64,000 nt of DNA from Nonomuraea sp. NEAU-A123 (GTDB lineage: Bacteria > Actinomycetota > Actinomycetes > Streptosporangiales > Streptosporangiaceae): assembly GCF_018603905.1 (NCBI RefSeq), contig NZ_JAHFZZ010000018.1, forward strand, positions 27,054 through 91,053. The letters run 5' to 3'. The notes under the pieces were generated by a model, which worked only from the letters and a program-made list of their open reading frames with translations, did no database searches and had not been told where the DNA came from. Below, in pieces: positions 44,870-53,538 of this stretch. Every line of letters begins with the position of its first letter. Positions within the stretch are counted from its first letter, which is position 1. The position numbers and the translations under genes are program-made.

Positions 44870-46036
44870 GTGACGGACCTTCATCTCGTGGTCGTCACCG
44901 GCCCGCGGCTCGTCGCCGACCCGGGGCTGCTCCGGCAGATCGTGGCGACCGAATGCGACGCGCTCGGGCTGCCCGGCCGTCTGGAGGCCGCCGCCGACGG
45001 CGAGGCACTGGGGAAACTGCTCCTCGACGGCGGCCTTGACGACACCTGCGCGATCGTGGCGCTGCCGGGAGCCGACCCCGCCGGCCGGTCGATGCTCACG
45101 CGGCCCGGATCCCACACCTCCCGGACCGTGTGGTACGACGTGAGCGACACCGGGCCGGCCGAGGTCGCCGCCGGCTCCGTTCACCTGTTCGGCCGTGGGA
45201 TCGGGGGGCTGACCTGGGCGATCCGGCACGCCATACACCGGCTGCGCCACCCGGCGCGCAGGATCTCCTACGGCCCGCACGCCGACCAGTGGGCCGAGCT
45301 CCGCCTGCCGGCCGATCATGACGCCCGGCCGCTGCCGGTCGCCGTTCTGCTGCACGGCGGATACTGGCGCTCGATCTGGGGCGCCGACCTGATGGACGCG
45401 CTGAGCATCGATCTGGCCGGGCGCGGCTACGCCGCCTGGAACCTCGAATACCGCCGCCCGGACCGGCATGGCTGGGACGCGACCACCGCGGACGTCGCCA
45501 CCGGATTCGCCGCGCTGGCCACCGCGGCCCGCGAGCACCCGCTCGACCTCGGCCGGACCGCGGTGATCGGCCACTCGGCGGGCGGGCAGCTCGCCCTGCG
45601 ACTGGCCGCCGACGTGGCCGGGATCGGCGGGCAGCTCGCCCCGCGGCCGGCCACCGACGTGGCCGGGATCGCGCTGGCGGTCTCGCTGGCCGGGGTGCTG
45701 GACCTCGGCGAAGGCGCCCTGCGGCGGATCAGCTCGGGCGCCGTCCCGGCTGCCCTGGGCGGCGCTCCGGAGGAGATTCCCGAGGTGTACGCGGCCTCTG
45801 ACCCGCTGACCCGGCTCCCGCTGGGCGTGCCGCAGTTGATCGTGCAAGGGCTGGACGACGACCTCGACCTCGTCGACTTCAACCGCCGCTACGCCGCCAG
45901 GGGGCAGCGGGCCGGCGACGAGCTGGTCCATGTCGAGCAGCGAGGCGACCACTTCGCCGTCATCGACCCCGCCTCCGACATCTGGCGGGCGACCGCCGCC
46001 CGCCTATCCCGTGAGAAGATCCGTGGCGATATGTGA
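44870..46036 (+). CDS. Alpha/beta hydrolase with N-terminal dehydroquinase-like domain
   Basis: 388 residues from GTG 44870. Residues 1-~125 read LHLVVVTGPRLVADPGLLRQ, an ALGL helix, CAIVALPGADP, TVWYDVSDTGP and HLFGRGIGGLTWAIRHAIHRL, which follows the order of elements in type II 3-dehydroquinases but lacks their catalytic Tyr and His. Residues ~130-388 are an alpha/beta hydrolase: oxyanion LLHGGYWRSIW, nucleophile VIGHSAGGQLAL, acid in QGLDDDLDLV, His in RGDHFAVIDP. This resembles kynurenine-formamidase-like hydrolases. Directly after the nucleophile a 45-bp in-frame tandem duplication (45581-45625, 45626-45670) adds 15 residues. Confidence 0.8.
   Translation: MTDLHLVVVTGPRLVADPGLLRQIVATECDALGLPGRLEAAADGEALGKLLLDGGLDDTCAIVALPGADPAGRSMLTRPGSHTSRTVWYDVSDTGPAEVAAGSVHLFGRGIGGLTWAIRHAIHRLRHPARRISYGPHADQWAELRLPADHDARPLPVAVLLHGGYWRSIWGADLMDALSIDLAGRGYAAWNLEYRRPDRHGWDATTADVATGFAALATAAREHPLDLGRTAVIGHSAGGQLALRLAADVAGIGGQLAPRPATDVAGIALAVSLAGVLDLGEGALRRISSGAVPAALGGAPEEIPEVYAASDPLTRLPLGVPQLIVQGLDDDLDLVDFNRRYAARGQRAGDELVHVEQRGDHFAVIDPASDIWRATAARLSREKIRGDM
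45581..45670 (+). repeat. In-frame 45-bp tandem duplication
   Basis: Two copies of a 45-base unit encode GGQLALRLAADVAGI and GGQLAPRPATDVAGI. The copies differ at about six bases. The duplication lies beside the GHSAGG nucleophile of the hydrolase and is expected to lengthen the helix after the active site. Confidence 0.85.
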
Positions 46037-46060
46037 TGGTTTCGATGGCGGAAGAGGGCC

Positions 46061-46621
46061 ATGTACGCGATATCCCTGGGTGACGACGGCGCGGAGTTGC
46101 GGCCGCTTGAGCCGTGGCAGGCCGAGGAGTTCCTGACCCACATCGATCGGGGACGGGAGTTCATCGGGCAGTACGTCGCGATGCCGGACGCGGTCACGGA
46201 CCTGGAGTCGAGCCGCTCGTTCCTGCGGGCGTACGCGGAGAAGGCCGCGGCCGACGCCGGGCGGATCCACGGCATCTGGGCGGACGGCACGCTGGTCGGC
46301 GGAGTCATCTTCCGGACGATGGACCTCGAGCACGGCACCGCGGAGGCGGGCTGCTGGCTGGAGCCGTCGGCGGCGGGCAAGGGCCTGGTGACCAGGGCCA
46401 TCCGCGTGATCATCGACTGGGCCATCGAGGAGCGGGGCATCCACCGCGTGGAATGGCAGGTCTCGGCGGCGAATGCGGCCAGCATCGCGGTGGCCCGGCG
46501 GCTCGGGATGACCAAGGACGGCGTGCTGCGGGAGAGCTACTCGTACCGGGGGAAGCGGCACGACATCGAGGTCTGGTCGGTGCTCGCGCCGGAGTGGCGG
46601 GCGGGCCGCCCGGCGTCTTAG
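46061..46621 (+). CDS. GNAT acetyltransferase (RimJ/RimL type)
   Basis: 186 residues. ELRPLEPWQAEEFLTHIDRG start; GCWLEPSAAGKGLVTRAIRV acetyl-CoA loop (R/Q-x-x-G-x-G/A form); EWQVSAANAASIAVARRLGM and DGVLRESYSYRGKRHDIEVW end block. Typical of N-terminal protein acetylases of RimL type. 24 bases after the hydrolase stop, possibly co-transcribed. Confidence 0.93.
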   Translation: MYAISLGDDGAELRPLEPWQAEEFLTHIDRGREFIGQYVAMPDAVTDLESSRSFLRAYAEKAAADAGRIHGIWADGTLVGGVIFRTMDLEHGTAEAGCWLEPSAAGKGLVTRAIRVIIDWAIEERGIHRVEWQVSAANAASIAVARRLGMTKDGVLRESYSYRGKRHDIEVWSVLAPEWRAGRPAS

Positions 46622-46717
46622 AGGCTCAGCGCTAGAGGCCGTAGCTGGCGAAAAACGAGGAGGGACTGCAACCTTTCGCCCGACGCATCGCGTTGGCATG
46701 AGCGAGAGGAGATCACA

Positions 46718-47236
46718 TTGGATCGTCACGTCGGCTTCCGCGAGTTCGTACTCGCCCGCGAGCAAGCGCTGATGCGGAACGCGTACCTGCTCACGGGAGA
46801 CGCCCACCTCGCCGAGGACCTGCTGCAGAGCGTCCTCATCAAGGTTCTCGGGCAGTGGTCCAAGCTGTCCAAAGGCGGCAACCCCGAGGCCTACACGCGC
46901 AAGGCACTGGTCAACCAGTACATCTCCTGGAGGCGCCGGCCACGTCGCGAGTCACCGAGCGCCGACCCGCCCGAGCACGGCGTCTCCTACGACGGAGCCG
47001 CGCTCGACCGGATCGTGCTGCGCCAGGCGCTGGCCAAGTTGACGCCCAAGCAGCGTGCCGTGATCGTGCTGCGTTTCTGGGAGGACCTCACCGAGGCGCA
47101 GACGGCCGAGGTGCTCGGCTGCGCGGTCGGCACCGTGAAAAGCCAGGCCCATCACGCGCTGGCCCGCCTGCGCATGGTCGCGCCCGAGTTGGCGCATCTG
47201 CTGTCCGATTCCGAGATCGAGGAGGTGATCCGATGA
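46718..47236 (+). CDS. SigE-family ECF RNA polymerase sigma factor
   Basis: 172 residues from TTG 46718 with AGGAG 8 bases upstream. Region 2: FREFVLAREQALMRNAYLLTG, AEDLLQSVLIKVLGQW. Region 4: ALAKLTPKQRAVIVLRFWED, TEAQTAEVLGCAVGTVKSQA. The family is abundant in actinomycetes and often paired with a membrane protein acting as anti-sigma factor; the next gene overlaps its stop by 4 bases (ATGA). Confidence 0.95.
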   Translation: MDRHVGFREFVLAREQALMRNAYLLTGDAHLAEDLLQSVLIKVLGQWSKLSKGGNPEAYTRKALVNQYISWRRRPRRESPSADPPEHGVSYDGAALDRIVLRQALAKLTPKQRAVIVLRFWEDLTEAQTAEVLGCAVGTVKSQAHHALARLRMVAPELAHLLSDSEIEEVIR

Positions 47237-48324
47237 CGAGGCTGCGTGAGGCGCTGAACGACCTCGCTGACGAGGCTCCCATGGTGAGCCTGGTCAACGG
47301 GGCCATCGCGGGCCACCGGCGCAGGCAGCGCACCACCCGGGCGGTGGCCGCGGTCGCCGCCGTCGGGGTGCTGCTGGGTGTGGGGATCACCGCCGCGACG
47401 CTGCCGTGGTCGTGGGCCGACCGCACGGCCACGCCGCGGGCCACCGACACGGTGCCCGACCTGCCCGACGGCAAGGTGGGGTTGATCGGCAGCGCGTACC
47501 AGACATCCTGCGAGGTCGACGCGCAGCGGCGAATCGACTGCGGCACCGTCGAGTGGCGGGTGGTCACCCGCGCCGGCACGACCTACCGGGTGCCGCAGGC
47601 GCTCGCCAACACCACCAAGCTGCGGCGCGTACCCATCGCGATCAGCCGGGACGGGCGCAAGCTCGCCTACTACAGCCATCAGGCCCAGGCGCATGTGGTC
47701 CGCGACCTGATGACCGGATCCGAGGTGACCTCCCCGGTCAAGGTGAAGGAGGAACGGATCGGCATCGGCTCCATGCTCGTGGTCTCCGACGACGGCCGCT
47801 ACCTGTCCTTCGACCCGCGTGAGGGAAGCAAGGAGCCCGGGCTGCTGATCGACATGCAGACGGGCAAGACGGTGCCGGTGCCCGGCAAGTACGAGCCGGT
47901 CAGCGTCAAGGGCGGCGTCGCCGAGCTGGTCCGGTACATCAAGACCGACTTGTGGCTGATGCCCGTCACCGGCGGAGGCGCGCCGGTGCGCTTCCATGGC
48001 ACGTTCATCATGTTCAGCGAGCTCGCCCCGGACGGCCATACGGTGGCCGCCATCGAGTTTCGGGACATGAAGAAGCGCACGCTCACCCTTCTCGACGCCA
48101 AGAGCGGGCGGACCCTGCGGAAGGTGGCCATCCGCGGCCTGCCGAAGACCGGCGCCATCGCCGGCACCTCGATCTGGGAGAGCGGATCCGAGGTCACCAT
48201 CGCCACCCGAGACAAGAGTTCCATGATCACCTACGCCGTCGATGTCCGCACGGGGCAGAGCCGGCAGTTGGCCCGCCACCCCGGCAAGTCCTTGCAAGTG
48301 GCCTTGCCGGGCGCCGCAGGTTAG
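47233..48324 (+). CDS. Membrane-anchored putative sigma-factor regulator with beta-propeller-like exterior
   Basis: 363 residues from ATG 47233. A short cytoplasmic segment (TRLREALNDLADEAP) precedes one transmembrane helix (VAAVAAVGVLLGVGITAATL) near residue 45, followed by an extracytoplasmic domain with repeated strand-turn units (ISRDGRKLAYYSHQ, VVSDDGRYLSFDPR, LAPDGHTVAAIEFR), like TolB/WD-type propellers. Position and overlap with the sigma gene suggest anti-sigma function, though no zinc-binding anti-sigma motif is present. Confidence 0.75.
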   Translation: MTRLREALNDLADEAPMVSLVNGAIAGHRRRQRTTRAVAAVAAVGVLLGVGITAATLPWSWADRTATPRATDTVPDLPDGKVGLIGSAYQTSCEVDAQRRIDCGTVEWRVVTRAGTTYRVPQALANTTKLRRVPIAISRDGRKLAYYSHQAQAHVVRDLMTGSEVTSPVKVKEERIGIGSMLVVSDDGRYLSFDPREGSKEPGLLIDMQTGKTVPVPGKYEPVSVKGGVAELVRYIKTDLWLMPVTGGGAPVRFHGTFIMFSELAPDGHTVAAIEFRDMKKRTLTLLDAKSGRTLRKVAIRGLPKTGAIAGTSIWESGSEVTIATRDKSSMITYAVDVRTGQSRQLARHPGKSLQVALPGAAG

Positions 48325-48339
48325 TCGCCGGTTGGGAGG

Positions 48340-49116
48340 TCACGCGTCGCGCAGCCGTAGCAGCAGCCCGCCGCCCAGGAGCGCGGCGGCGGCCCAGGCG
48401 GCGAGTACGCCGAGCCCCGCCCATGGGCTGAGGGGCAGGGTGGACAGGTGGGTGGTGGCCTGGATGGCGAGCCCGGCGTTCATCGGCGAGAGCTGCCAGA
48501 GGAGCTTCTGCCAGACCGGGTCGGCGATCATGAAGGGCAGGATCGAGAGGATGTAGAGCAGGCCGAGCACGGCTCCGATGGCCGTCGCCGAGTCCCGTAC
48601 GGCGGCGGCGATGCCGAGGCTGAGCAGGGCGATCAGCGCGAGGTAGAGGACCGAGCCGAAGGCGGCGCGCAGCATCGGCCCTTCGGCCAGGGACAGCATC
48701 GGGGTGCCGGGGCCGCGGGTGAAGCCGTTGTCGAGCAGGATCCGCCGCCCGACCATCATCGAGGCGAGCACGGAGACGGTGCCCGCGGCCAGCGTCAGCC
48801 CGGTGACGACGGCCGCCTTGGCGGCCAGGACGGTGACCCGGCGCGGCATCGCCGCCAGCGTGGTGCGGATCATGCCGGTGCTGTATTCGCCGCTGATCGC
48901 CAGTACGGCCAGGATGGCGACCATCGCCTGGCCTACCTGGACCCCGAAAAGACTGATCTTGGCCGGGTCGTAGTTACAACCGGCCGACGTGCAGGACACG
49001 GCGGCGGCCGCCACGACGCTCACGGTGACGGTGAGCGTGATGAGCCCGGCCAGCAGCCAGCCGGTGCCCGCCACGGTACGGAGTTTCGTCCACTCCGCAT
49101 ACAGCTGTTGTCTCAT
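48340..49116 (-). CDS. ABC-2 type exporter permease (short)
   Basis: 258 residues from ATG 49116 (CGGAGGGACGC upstream), about six transmembrane helices. Starts QQLYAEWTKLRTVAGTGWLL, the E-W-T-K-L/F-R-T coupling motif of ABC-2 permeases, followed by ISGEYSTGMIRTTLAAMPRR, another family landmark. Overlaps the large permease gene by 4 bases. Confidence 0.9.
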   Translation of the reverse strand: MRQQLYAEWTKLRTVAGTGWLLAGLITLTVTVSVVAAAAVSCTSAGCNYDPAKISLFGVQVGQAMVAILAVLAISGEYSTGMIRTTLAAMPRRVTVLAAKAAVVTGLTLAAGTVSVLASMMVGRRILLDNGFTRGPGTPMLSLAEGPMLRAAFGSVLYLALIALLSLGIAAAVRDSATAIGAVLGLLYILSILPFMIADPVWQKLLWQLSPMNAGLAIQATTHLSTLPLSPWAGLGVLAAWAAAALLGGGLLLRLRDA

Positions 49117-50657
49117 GCGTCCCTCCGACGGAGTTGGAAGATGGCCAGGCCGAGAGCCAGCGCGGCGTATCCGCAGAGCACGGCGAGGCCGGCCCAGGGT
49201 GCCAGCGGGTAGTAGCCGGCCGACGGGGCGTAGTTGCCGAGCACGTGCGCGTACTCGGGAATGCTCTGCTGGATCGCGAAGCCGGCGGCCGGGGTGAGCC
49301 GCAGCAGCCACTGCGCCGCGCTCGCGGGCAGGACGGAGGCGGTCGCGAGGATGTAGGGGACGACGATCACCACGATGGCGACGATGACCGCGGCGACGCT
49401 GCGCCGGAACAGCGTGCCCACGGCGAGGGCGAGGACGGCGGCGGCCGCGAACAGCACCGCCGTGCCGACGATGACGCGCAGTTCGGTGAACACGGTCACC
49501 GGGAGGATGTAGTTGCCGTTGGCGCGCAGGACCTGCTCACCGAACGCCACCGCGGCCGTGGTGGCGGCCAGTCCGGCGACGAAGGTGACCAGGCCGATCG
49601 CGAGGGCCTTGGCCGCGAGCGTCCGGCCGCGCCGCGGCCCGGCGAGCAGGGTGGTGCGGATCAGGCCGCGCCGGTATTCGGCGGTGATGAACATGACCGC
49701 CACCACGATCACCACGATCAGCCCGGTCAGCACGCCGGTGAGGGTGTTCTCGATCTGCTGGCCGTCCGACAGGGGCGCGATGTCGCCGACCCCGGTCACG
49801 GTGTACGTGCTGCCGGACTCCTTGAACCCGCCCGGATGGTGCGCCGACCCATCGGGATTCAGGGTGACTCCGACATCGTCGGGCCGCCACGTGCCGCCGC
49901 CGACCGGCCCCTGGAGGCTGACCTGGTCGAAGACCGCGGTGGCCTCGGCGAAGCGCGATGCCGCGCTGGACCCGCCGAAATCGCCCGGCGTCACCGTCAG
50001 ATCGCCGGGAGAGGCGGAGAAGAGCCCGACCTGCACCGCGGCCGGCAGCCCGGTCAGGTGCGCGGTGCCGACCTTGGTCCACTGCCGGCCGTCGGCGGAC
50101 TCGTAGCCGGTGAGCTCCTCGCCGGAGCGGGTCAGCCGCAGCCAGCGCGGGGACTGCTTCGAGACGCCGCCCGGGCTGCCGGCCACATCCTGGGTGAAGT
50201 TGTGCTGCATCCGCACCCCGTGCTTACCGGTGACCATCACCGCCGCGTAGGCGGAGCCCTGCTTCATGCTCTCCTTGATCATGATTCCGGCCTTCGCCCA
50301 CGGCACGACCCCGGAGATGACGCGCCGGTTCCCCGGGGTGAGGTCGGGCAGGCGGATCTGGCCGGTCATGGAGGTCACGCGGACGGTGATGCTGCCGTCC
50401 CCCTCCAGCGGCCGGTGGACGAAGTAGAACTTGTCCTCCACCGCTTCGCCGCCCGGCCCCACCGGGACCGCGGGGCATACACCGTCGCACGACTGGTGGC
50501 TGCCCGAGGCGGACAGCAGTCCGAGCAGGACGGTGACCAGCGCCGCGGCCGCCGTGGCGACCACCCAGCCGCGGACCGTCCGGAACTTGGTCCATTCGGC
50601 GCGCAGCAGCAGCGCGAAGCCGCCACGCACGGCCCGGTGCGGGGCGGTGGCGCTCAT
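49113..50657 (-). CDS. ABC-2 type permease with extracytoplasmic lectin-like insertion
   Basis: 514 residues. Starts with LLRAEWTKFRTVRGWVVATA and ends like its neighbour, with six helices from about 305 to 505 (ITAEYRRGLIRTTLLAGPRR). Between the first helix (about 40-55) and the next lies a ~240-residue soluble insertion outside the membrane containing DKFYFVHRPLEGDGSITVRV, WAKAGIMIKESMKQGSAYAAV, WLRLTRSGEELTGYESADGR and VQVGLFSASPGD. The pattern is that of DUF1349/concanavalin-like glucan-binding modules. This would couple exporter and surface ligand. Overlaps the ATPase stop. Confidence 0.9.
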   Translation of the reverse strand: MSATAPHRAVRGGFALLLRAEWTKFRTVRGWVVATAAAALVTVLLGLLSASGSHQSCDGVCPAVPVGPGGEAVEDKFYFVHRPLEGDGSITVRVTSMTGQIRLPDLTPGNRRVISGVVPWAKAGIMIKESMKQGSAYAAVMVTGKHGVRMQHNFTQDVAGSPGGVSKQSPRWLRLTRSGEELTGYESADGRQWTKVGTAHLTGLPAAVQVGLFSASPGDLTVTPGDFGGSSAASRFAEATAVFDQVSLQGPVGGGTWRPDDVGVTLNPDGSAHHPGGFKESGSTYTVTGVGDIAPLSDGQQIENTLTGVLTGLIVVIVVAVMFITAEYRRGLIRTTLLAGPRRGRTLAAKALAIGLVTFVAGLAATTAAVAFGEQVLRANGNYILPVTVFTELRVIVGTAVLFAAAAVLALAVGTLFRRSVAAVIVAIVVIVVPYILATASVLPASAAQWLLRLTPAAGFAIQQSIPEYAHVLGNYAPSAGYYPLAPWAGLAVLCGYAALALGLAIFQLRRRDA

Positions 50658-51583
50658 CGTGCCGCCTCCTGCCCGGCGGCGCGGAACTCGACGGCGTCCC
50701 GGGTCAGCTCCATGTACGCCTCCTCGAGCGTCGCGCGATGCGCCGACACCTCCGAGAACGGCACGGCGTACCGGTTGAGGAGCGACACGATGTGCTCGCC
50801 CGCCAGGCCGATCACGGTCAGGGTGTCGCGGCCGGTGGCGGTCACGGTGGCGCCGGCGTGCGTGAGCGCCGCCATCGCCGCAGGCGGCGCCGAGGTACGC
50901 AGGGTGACCCGGCCGCCGGAGGCGGTCGCGATCAGGCCGGCCACGCTGGTGTCGGCGACCACCCGGCCGCGGCCCACCACCACGAGGTGGTCGGCGGTGT
51001 CCTCAAGTTCGCTCATCAGATGGCTGGAGACCAGGACGGCGCGCCCCTCGGCGGCCAGCGACCGCAGGAAACCGCGCATCCAGATGATGCCCTCGGGATC
51101 GAGGCCGTTGGAGGGTTCGTCGAGCATGAGCACCGGCGGGTCACCGAGCAGCGCCGCGGCGATGCCGAGCCGCTGCCGCATGCCCAGGGAGAAGCCGCCC
51201 GCCTTGCGCTGGGCCGCCGAGCCGAGCCCGACCTGCTCGATCACCTCATCGACGCGGCCGGCGCCCAGGCCCTGGGAGTGGGCCAGCCACAGCAGGTGGT
51301 TGCGGGCGGTGCGGCTGGGCTGCAGGGCCGAGGCGTCCAGCAGCGCGCCGACGTGATGCAGCGGCCTGCGCAGGCTGGTGTACGGCCGCCCGCCCACCAG
51401 CGCGGTGCCCTCGTCGGCCGTGTCCAGGCCGAGGATCACCCGCATCGTGGTGGACTTGCCCGCGCCGTTGGGGCCGACGAAACCGGTGACCTGCCCCGGC
51501 GTCACGGTGAAGGACATCCCGTCCAGCGCCATGGTGTGACCGAACCGCTTACGCAGCCCGGCGACTTCGATGGTTGCTTGCAT
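50654..51583 (-). CDS. ABC exporter ATP-binding protein
   Basis: 309 residues. Walker A GFVGPNGAGKSTTMRVIL, Q-loop region around DASALQPSRTARN, signature FSLGMRQRLGIAAALLG, Walker B VLMLDEPSNGLDPEGI, H-loop VSSHLMSELEDTADHL. A ~70-residue C-terminal extension is typical of the antibiotic/peptide exporter class. First gene of the leftward operon, divergent from the two-component genes. Confidence 0.95.
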   Translation of the reverse strand: MQATIEVAGLRKRFGHTMALDGMSFTVTPGQVTGFVGPNGAGKSTTMRVILGLDTADEGTALVGGRPYTSLRRPLHHVGALLDASALQPSRTARNHLLWLAHSQGLGAGRVDEVIEQVGLGSAAQRKAGGFSLGMRQRLGIAAALLGDPPVLMLDEPSNGLDPEGIIWMRGFLRSLAAEGRAVLVSSHLMSELEDTADHLVVVGRGRVVADTSVAGLIATASGGRVTLRTSAPPAAMAALTHAGATVTATGRDTLTVIGLAGEHIVSLLNRYAVPFSEVSAHRATLEEAYMELTRDAVEFRAAGQEAAR

Positions 51584-51692
51584 GGGTTCGGTTCTACGGA
51601 GGTGGCCATAACGTGGGCCGAACGGAGGCTGTCATGTCGTTGTTAGGTCCGGCGCGGCATCCTGGAGGCCGGTATGGAACGGGAGAGGATCG

Positions 51693-52877
51693 ATGAGGAA
51701 GCTGCGACGCCTGGCACTGGCCGACCGCACCGTACGACTGCGCTTCACCGCCCTGTACGGTGCCCTGTTCCTGCTGTCCGGCGTCGGGCTGCTGGTCATC
51801 ACCAACCTCGTGGGCCTCGGGTCGCGGATCAGCTCCCCCGCCCAGATTCCGCCGGGCGAGCCGCTGACGCTCGGGACCGCCCAGGAGCTCATCGGCCGGC
51901 TCCAGACCCAGCTGTCGGAGATCGAAGCGCTCCAGGCGCGCCAGCTCCTGATCGGCTCGGCGGTCGCGCTCGCCGTCATGGCCGTGGTGTCGGTCGTGCT
52001 GGGCCGGATCGTCGCGGGCCGGGTGCTGCGCCCGCTGCGGACGATCACCGCGACCACGCGGCGGATCTCCGCCGACAACCTGCACGAGCGGCTGGCCGCG
52101 CCGGGCCCCGACGACGAGGTGAAGGACCTGGCCGACACCATCGACGGGCTGCTGGAGCGCTTGGAGGGCTCCTTCGCCGCGCAGCGCCGCTTCGTCGCCA
52201 ACGCCTCCCACGAGCTGCGCACCCCGCTGGCGACCATGCGGGCCTCGCTGGACGTGGCCGTGGCCAAGCCGGAGCCCGTACCGGCGCAGACGATCGCGCT
52301 GGCCGGCCGGATCCGCACCGAACTCGACCAGGTGGACCGGCTTCTGGAAGGCTTCCTCATGCTCGCCCGCACCCAGCACGGCGCCCTGTCCGACCGGGCG
52401 AGGCTCTCGCTCGGCCGGGTGGTGGCCGCGGCCCTGATCGCCCGGGCCGCCGACATCACGGCCAAGAACCTGACCGTCCACGACGACGACGTCCATGACG
52501 GCGCCTGGACGCAAGGCAGCCGGACACTCCTGACCCGCATGGCCGACAACGTGATCGACAACGCGATCACCCACAACCACGACGGCGGCTGGATCCGGCT
52601 GACCACCACGGCCGACGGCGCGACCGCGCTGCTGGTGGTGGAGACGGGCGGTCCGGTGCTCGATCAGGAGCAGGTCGCGCGGCTGGCCCAGCCGTTCCAG
52701 CGGCTCGGCACGGACCGGACCGGCTCCAGCAACGGCTCCGGGCTGGGGCTGTCGATCGTCGCGGCCATCGCCGCGGCCCACGGCGGCGGCCTGGACCTGC
52801 GTGCCCGGCCCGAGGGCGGCCTCCGGGTCGCCATCTCCCTGCCTCTGGCATCCGCGCGGGCGGGGGTCGCGGCGTGA
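51693..52877 (+). CDS. Sensor histidine kinase
   Basis: 394 residues from ATG 51693 (GGGAGAGGATCG upstream). Two transmembrane helices (LYGALFLLSGVGLLVITNL and LLIGSAVALAVMAVVSVVLG) with only about 45 residues outside, a HAMP linker (RPLRTITATTRRISADNLHE), HisKA FVANASHELRTPLATMRASL (phospho-His) and HATPase N box DNVIDNAITHNHDGGW plus G box SSNGSGLGLSIVAAIAAAHG. The short sensor loop suggests input from a partner membrane protein, perhaps the divergent exporter. Confidence 0.95.
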   Translation: MRKLRRLALADRTVRLRFTALYGALFLLSGVGLLVITNLVGLGSRISSPAQIPPGEPLTLGTAQELIGRLQTQLSEIEALQARQLLIGSAVALAVMAVVSVVLGRIVAGRVLRPLRTITATTRRISADNLHERLAAPGPDDEVKDLADTIDGLLERLEGSFAAQRRFVANASHELRTPLATMRASLDVAVAKPEPVPAQTIALAGRIRTELDQVDRLLEGFLMLARTQHGALSDRARLSLGRVVAAALIARAADITAKNLTVHDDDVHDGAWTQGSRTLLTRMADNVIDNAITHNHDGGWIRLTTTADGATALLVVETGGPVLDQEQVARLAQPFQRLGTDRTGSSNGSGLGLSIVAAIAAAHGGGLDLRARPEGGLRVAISLPLASARAGVAA

Positions 52878-53530
52878 GGGTGCTGGTGGTCGAGGACGCG
52901 CGCTCCCTCGCCGCCGTCCTGGTCGAGGGCCTGGGTGATCAGGGCATGGCCGTGGACGTGGCGTACGACGGGCTGGAGGCGGCGGCCAAACTCGACCTCA
53001 ACACCTACGACGTGGTCGTGCTCGACCGGGACCTGCCGGGGATCCACGGCGACACCCTCTGCCAGATGATCACCGAACGCGACGACCGCGTCATGGTCCT
53101 CATGCTGACCGCGGCCGGCGCGCCCGGCGACCGGGTCAGCGGCCTGACCCTGGGCGCCGACGACTACCTCGCCAAGCCGTTCCACTTCCCCGAACTGGTC
53201 CTGCGCATCCGCTCCCTGGCCCGCCGCCGGCCCGCCGCCCGCGCCCGCGTCCTGCGCGCGGCGGGCCTCGAACTCGACCCCCTGCGCCGTACGGCCACCC
53301 GCGACGGCAACCGGCTCGACCTGTCGGTCAAGGAGTTCGCCCTCCTCGAAGCCCTCCTGCGCGCCACCCCGGCCTTCCTCAGCACCGAGGACCTGCTGGA
53401 ACAGGTGTGGGACGAGCACGCCGACCCGTTCACCAACACCGTGACCGTCACCATCGGCCGCCTGCGCCGCAAACTCGGCAACCCCCCGATCATCACCACC
53501 ACCCCCGGCGTGGGTTACCGCATCGGTTAG
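52874..53530 (+). CDS. OmpR-type response regulator
   Basis: 218 residues from GTG 52874, overlapping the kinase stop by 4 bases. Receiver domain: VLVVEDARSLAAVL, phospho-Asp in YDVVVLDRDLPGIHGD, Thr/Lys switch MVLMLTAAGAP and DDYLAKPFHFPELVLRIRSL. Winged helix: LDLSVKEFALLEALLRATPA, and VGYRIG at the C terminus. Predicted to regulate the divergent ABC genes. Confidence 0.95.
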   Translation: MRVLVVEDARSLAAVLVEGLGDQGMAVDVAYDGLEAAAKLDLNTYDVVVLDRDLPGIHGDTLCQMITERDDRVMVLMLTAAGAPGDRVSGLTLGADDYLAKPFHFPELVLRIRSLARRRPAARARVLRAAGLELDPLRRTATRDGNRLDLSVKEFALLEALLRATPAFLSTEDLLEQVWDEHADPFTNTVTVTIGRLRRKLGNPPIITTTPGVGYRIG

Positions 53531-53538
53531 GCGTCGCT

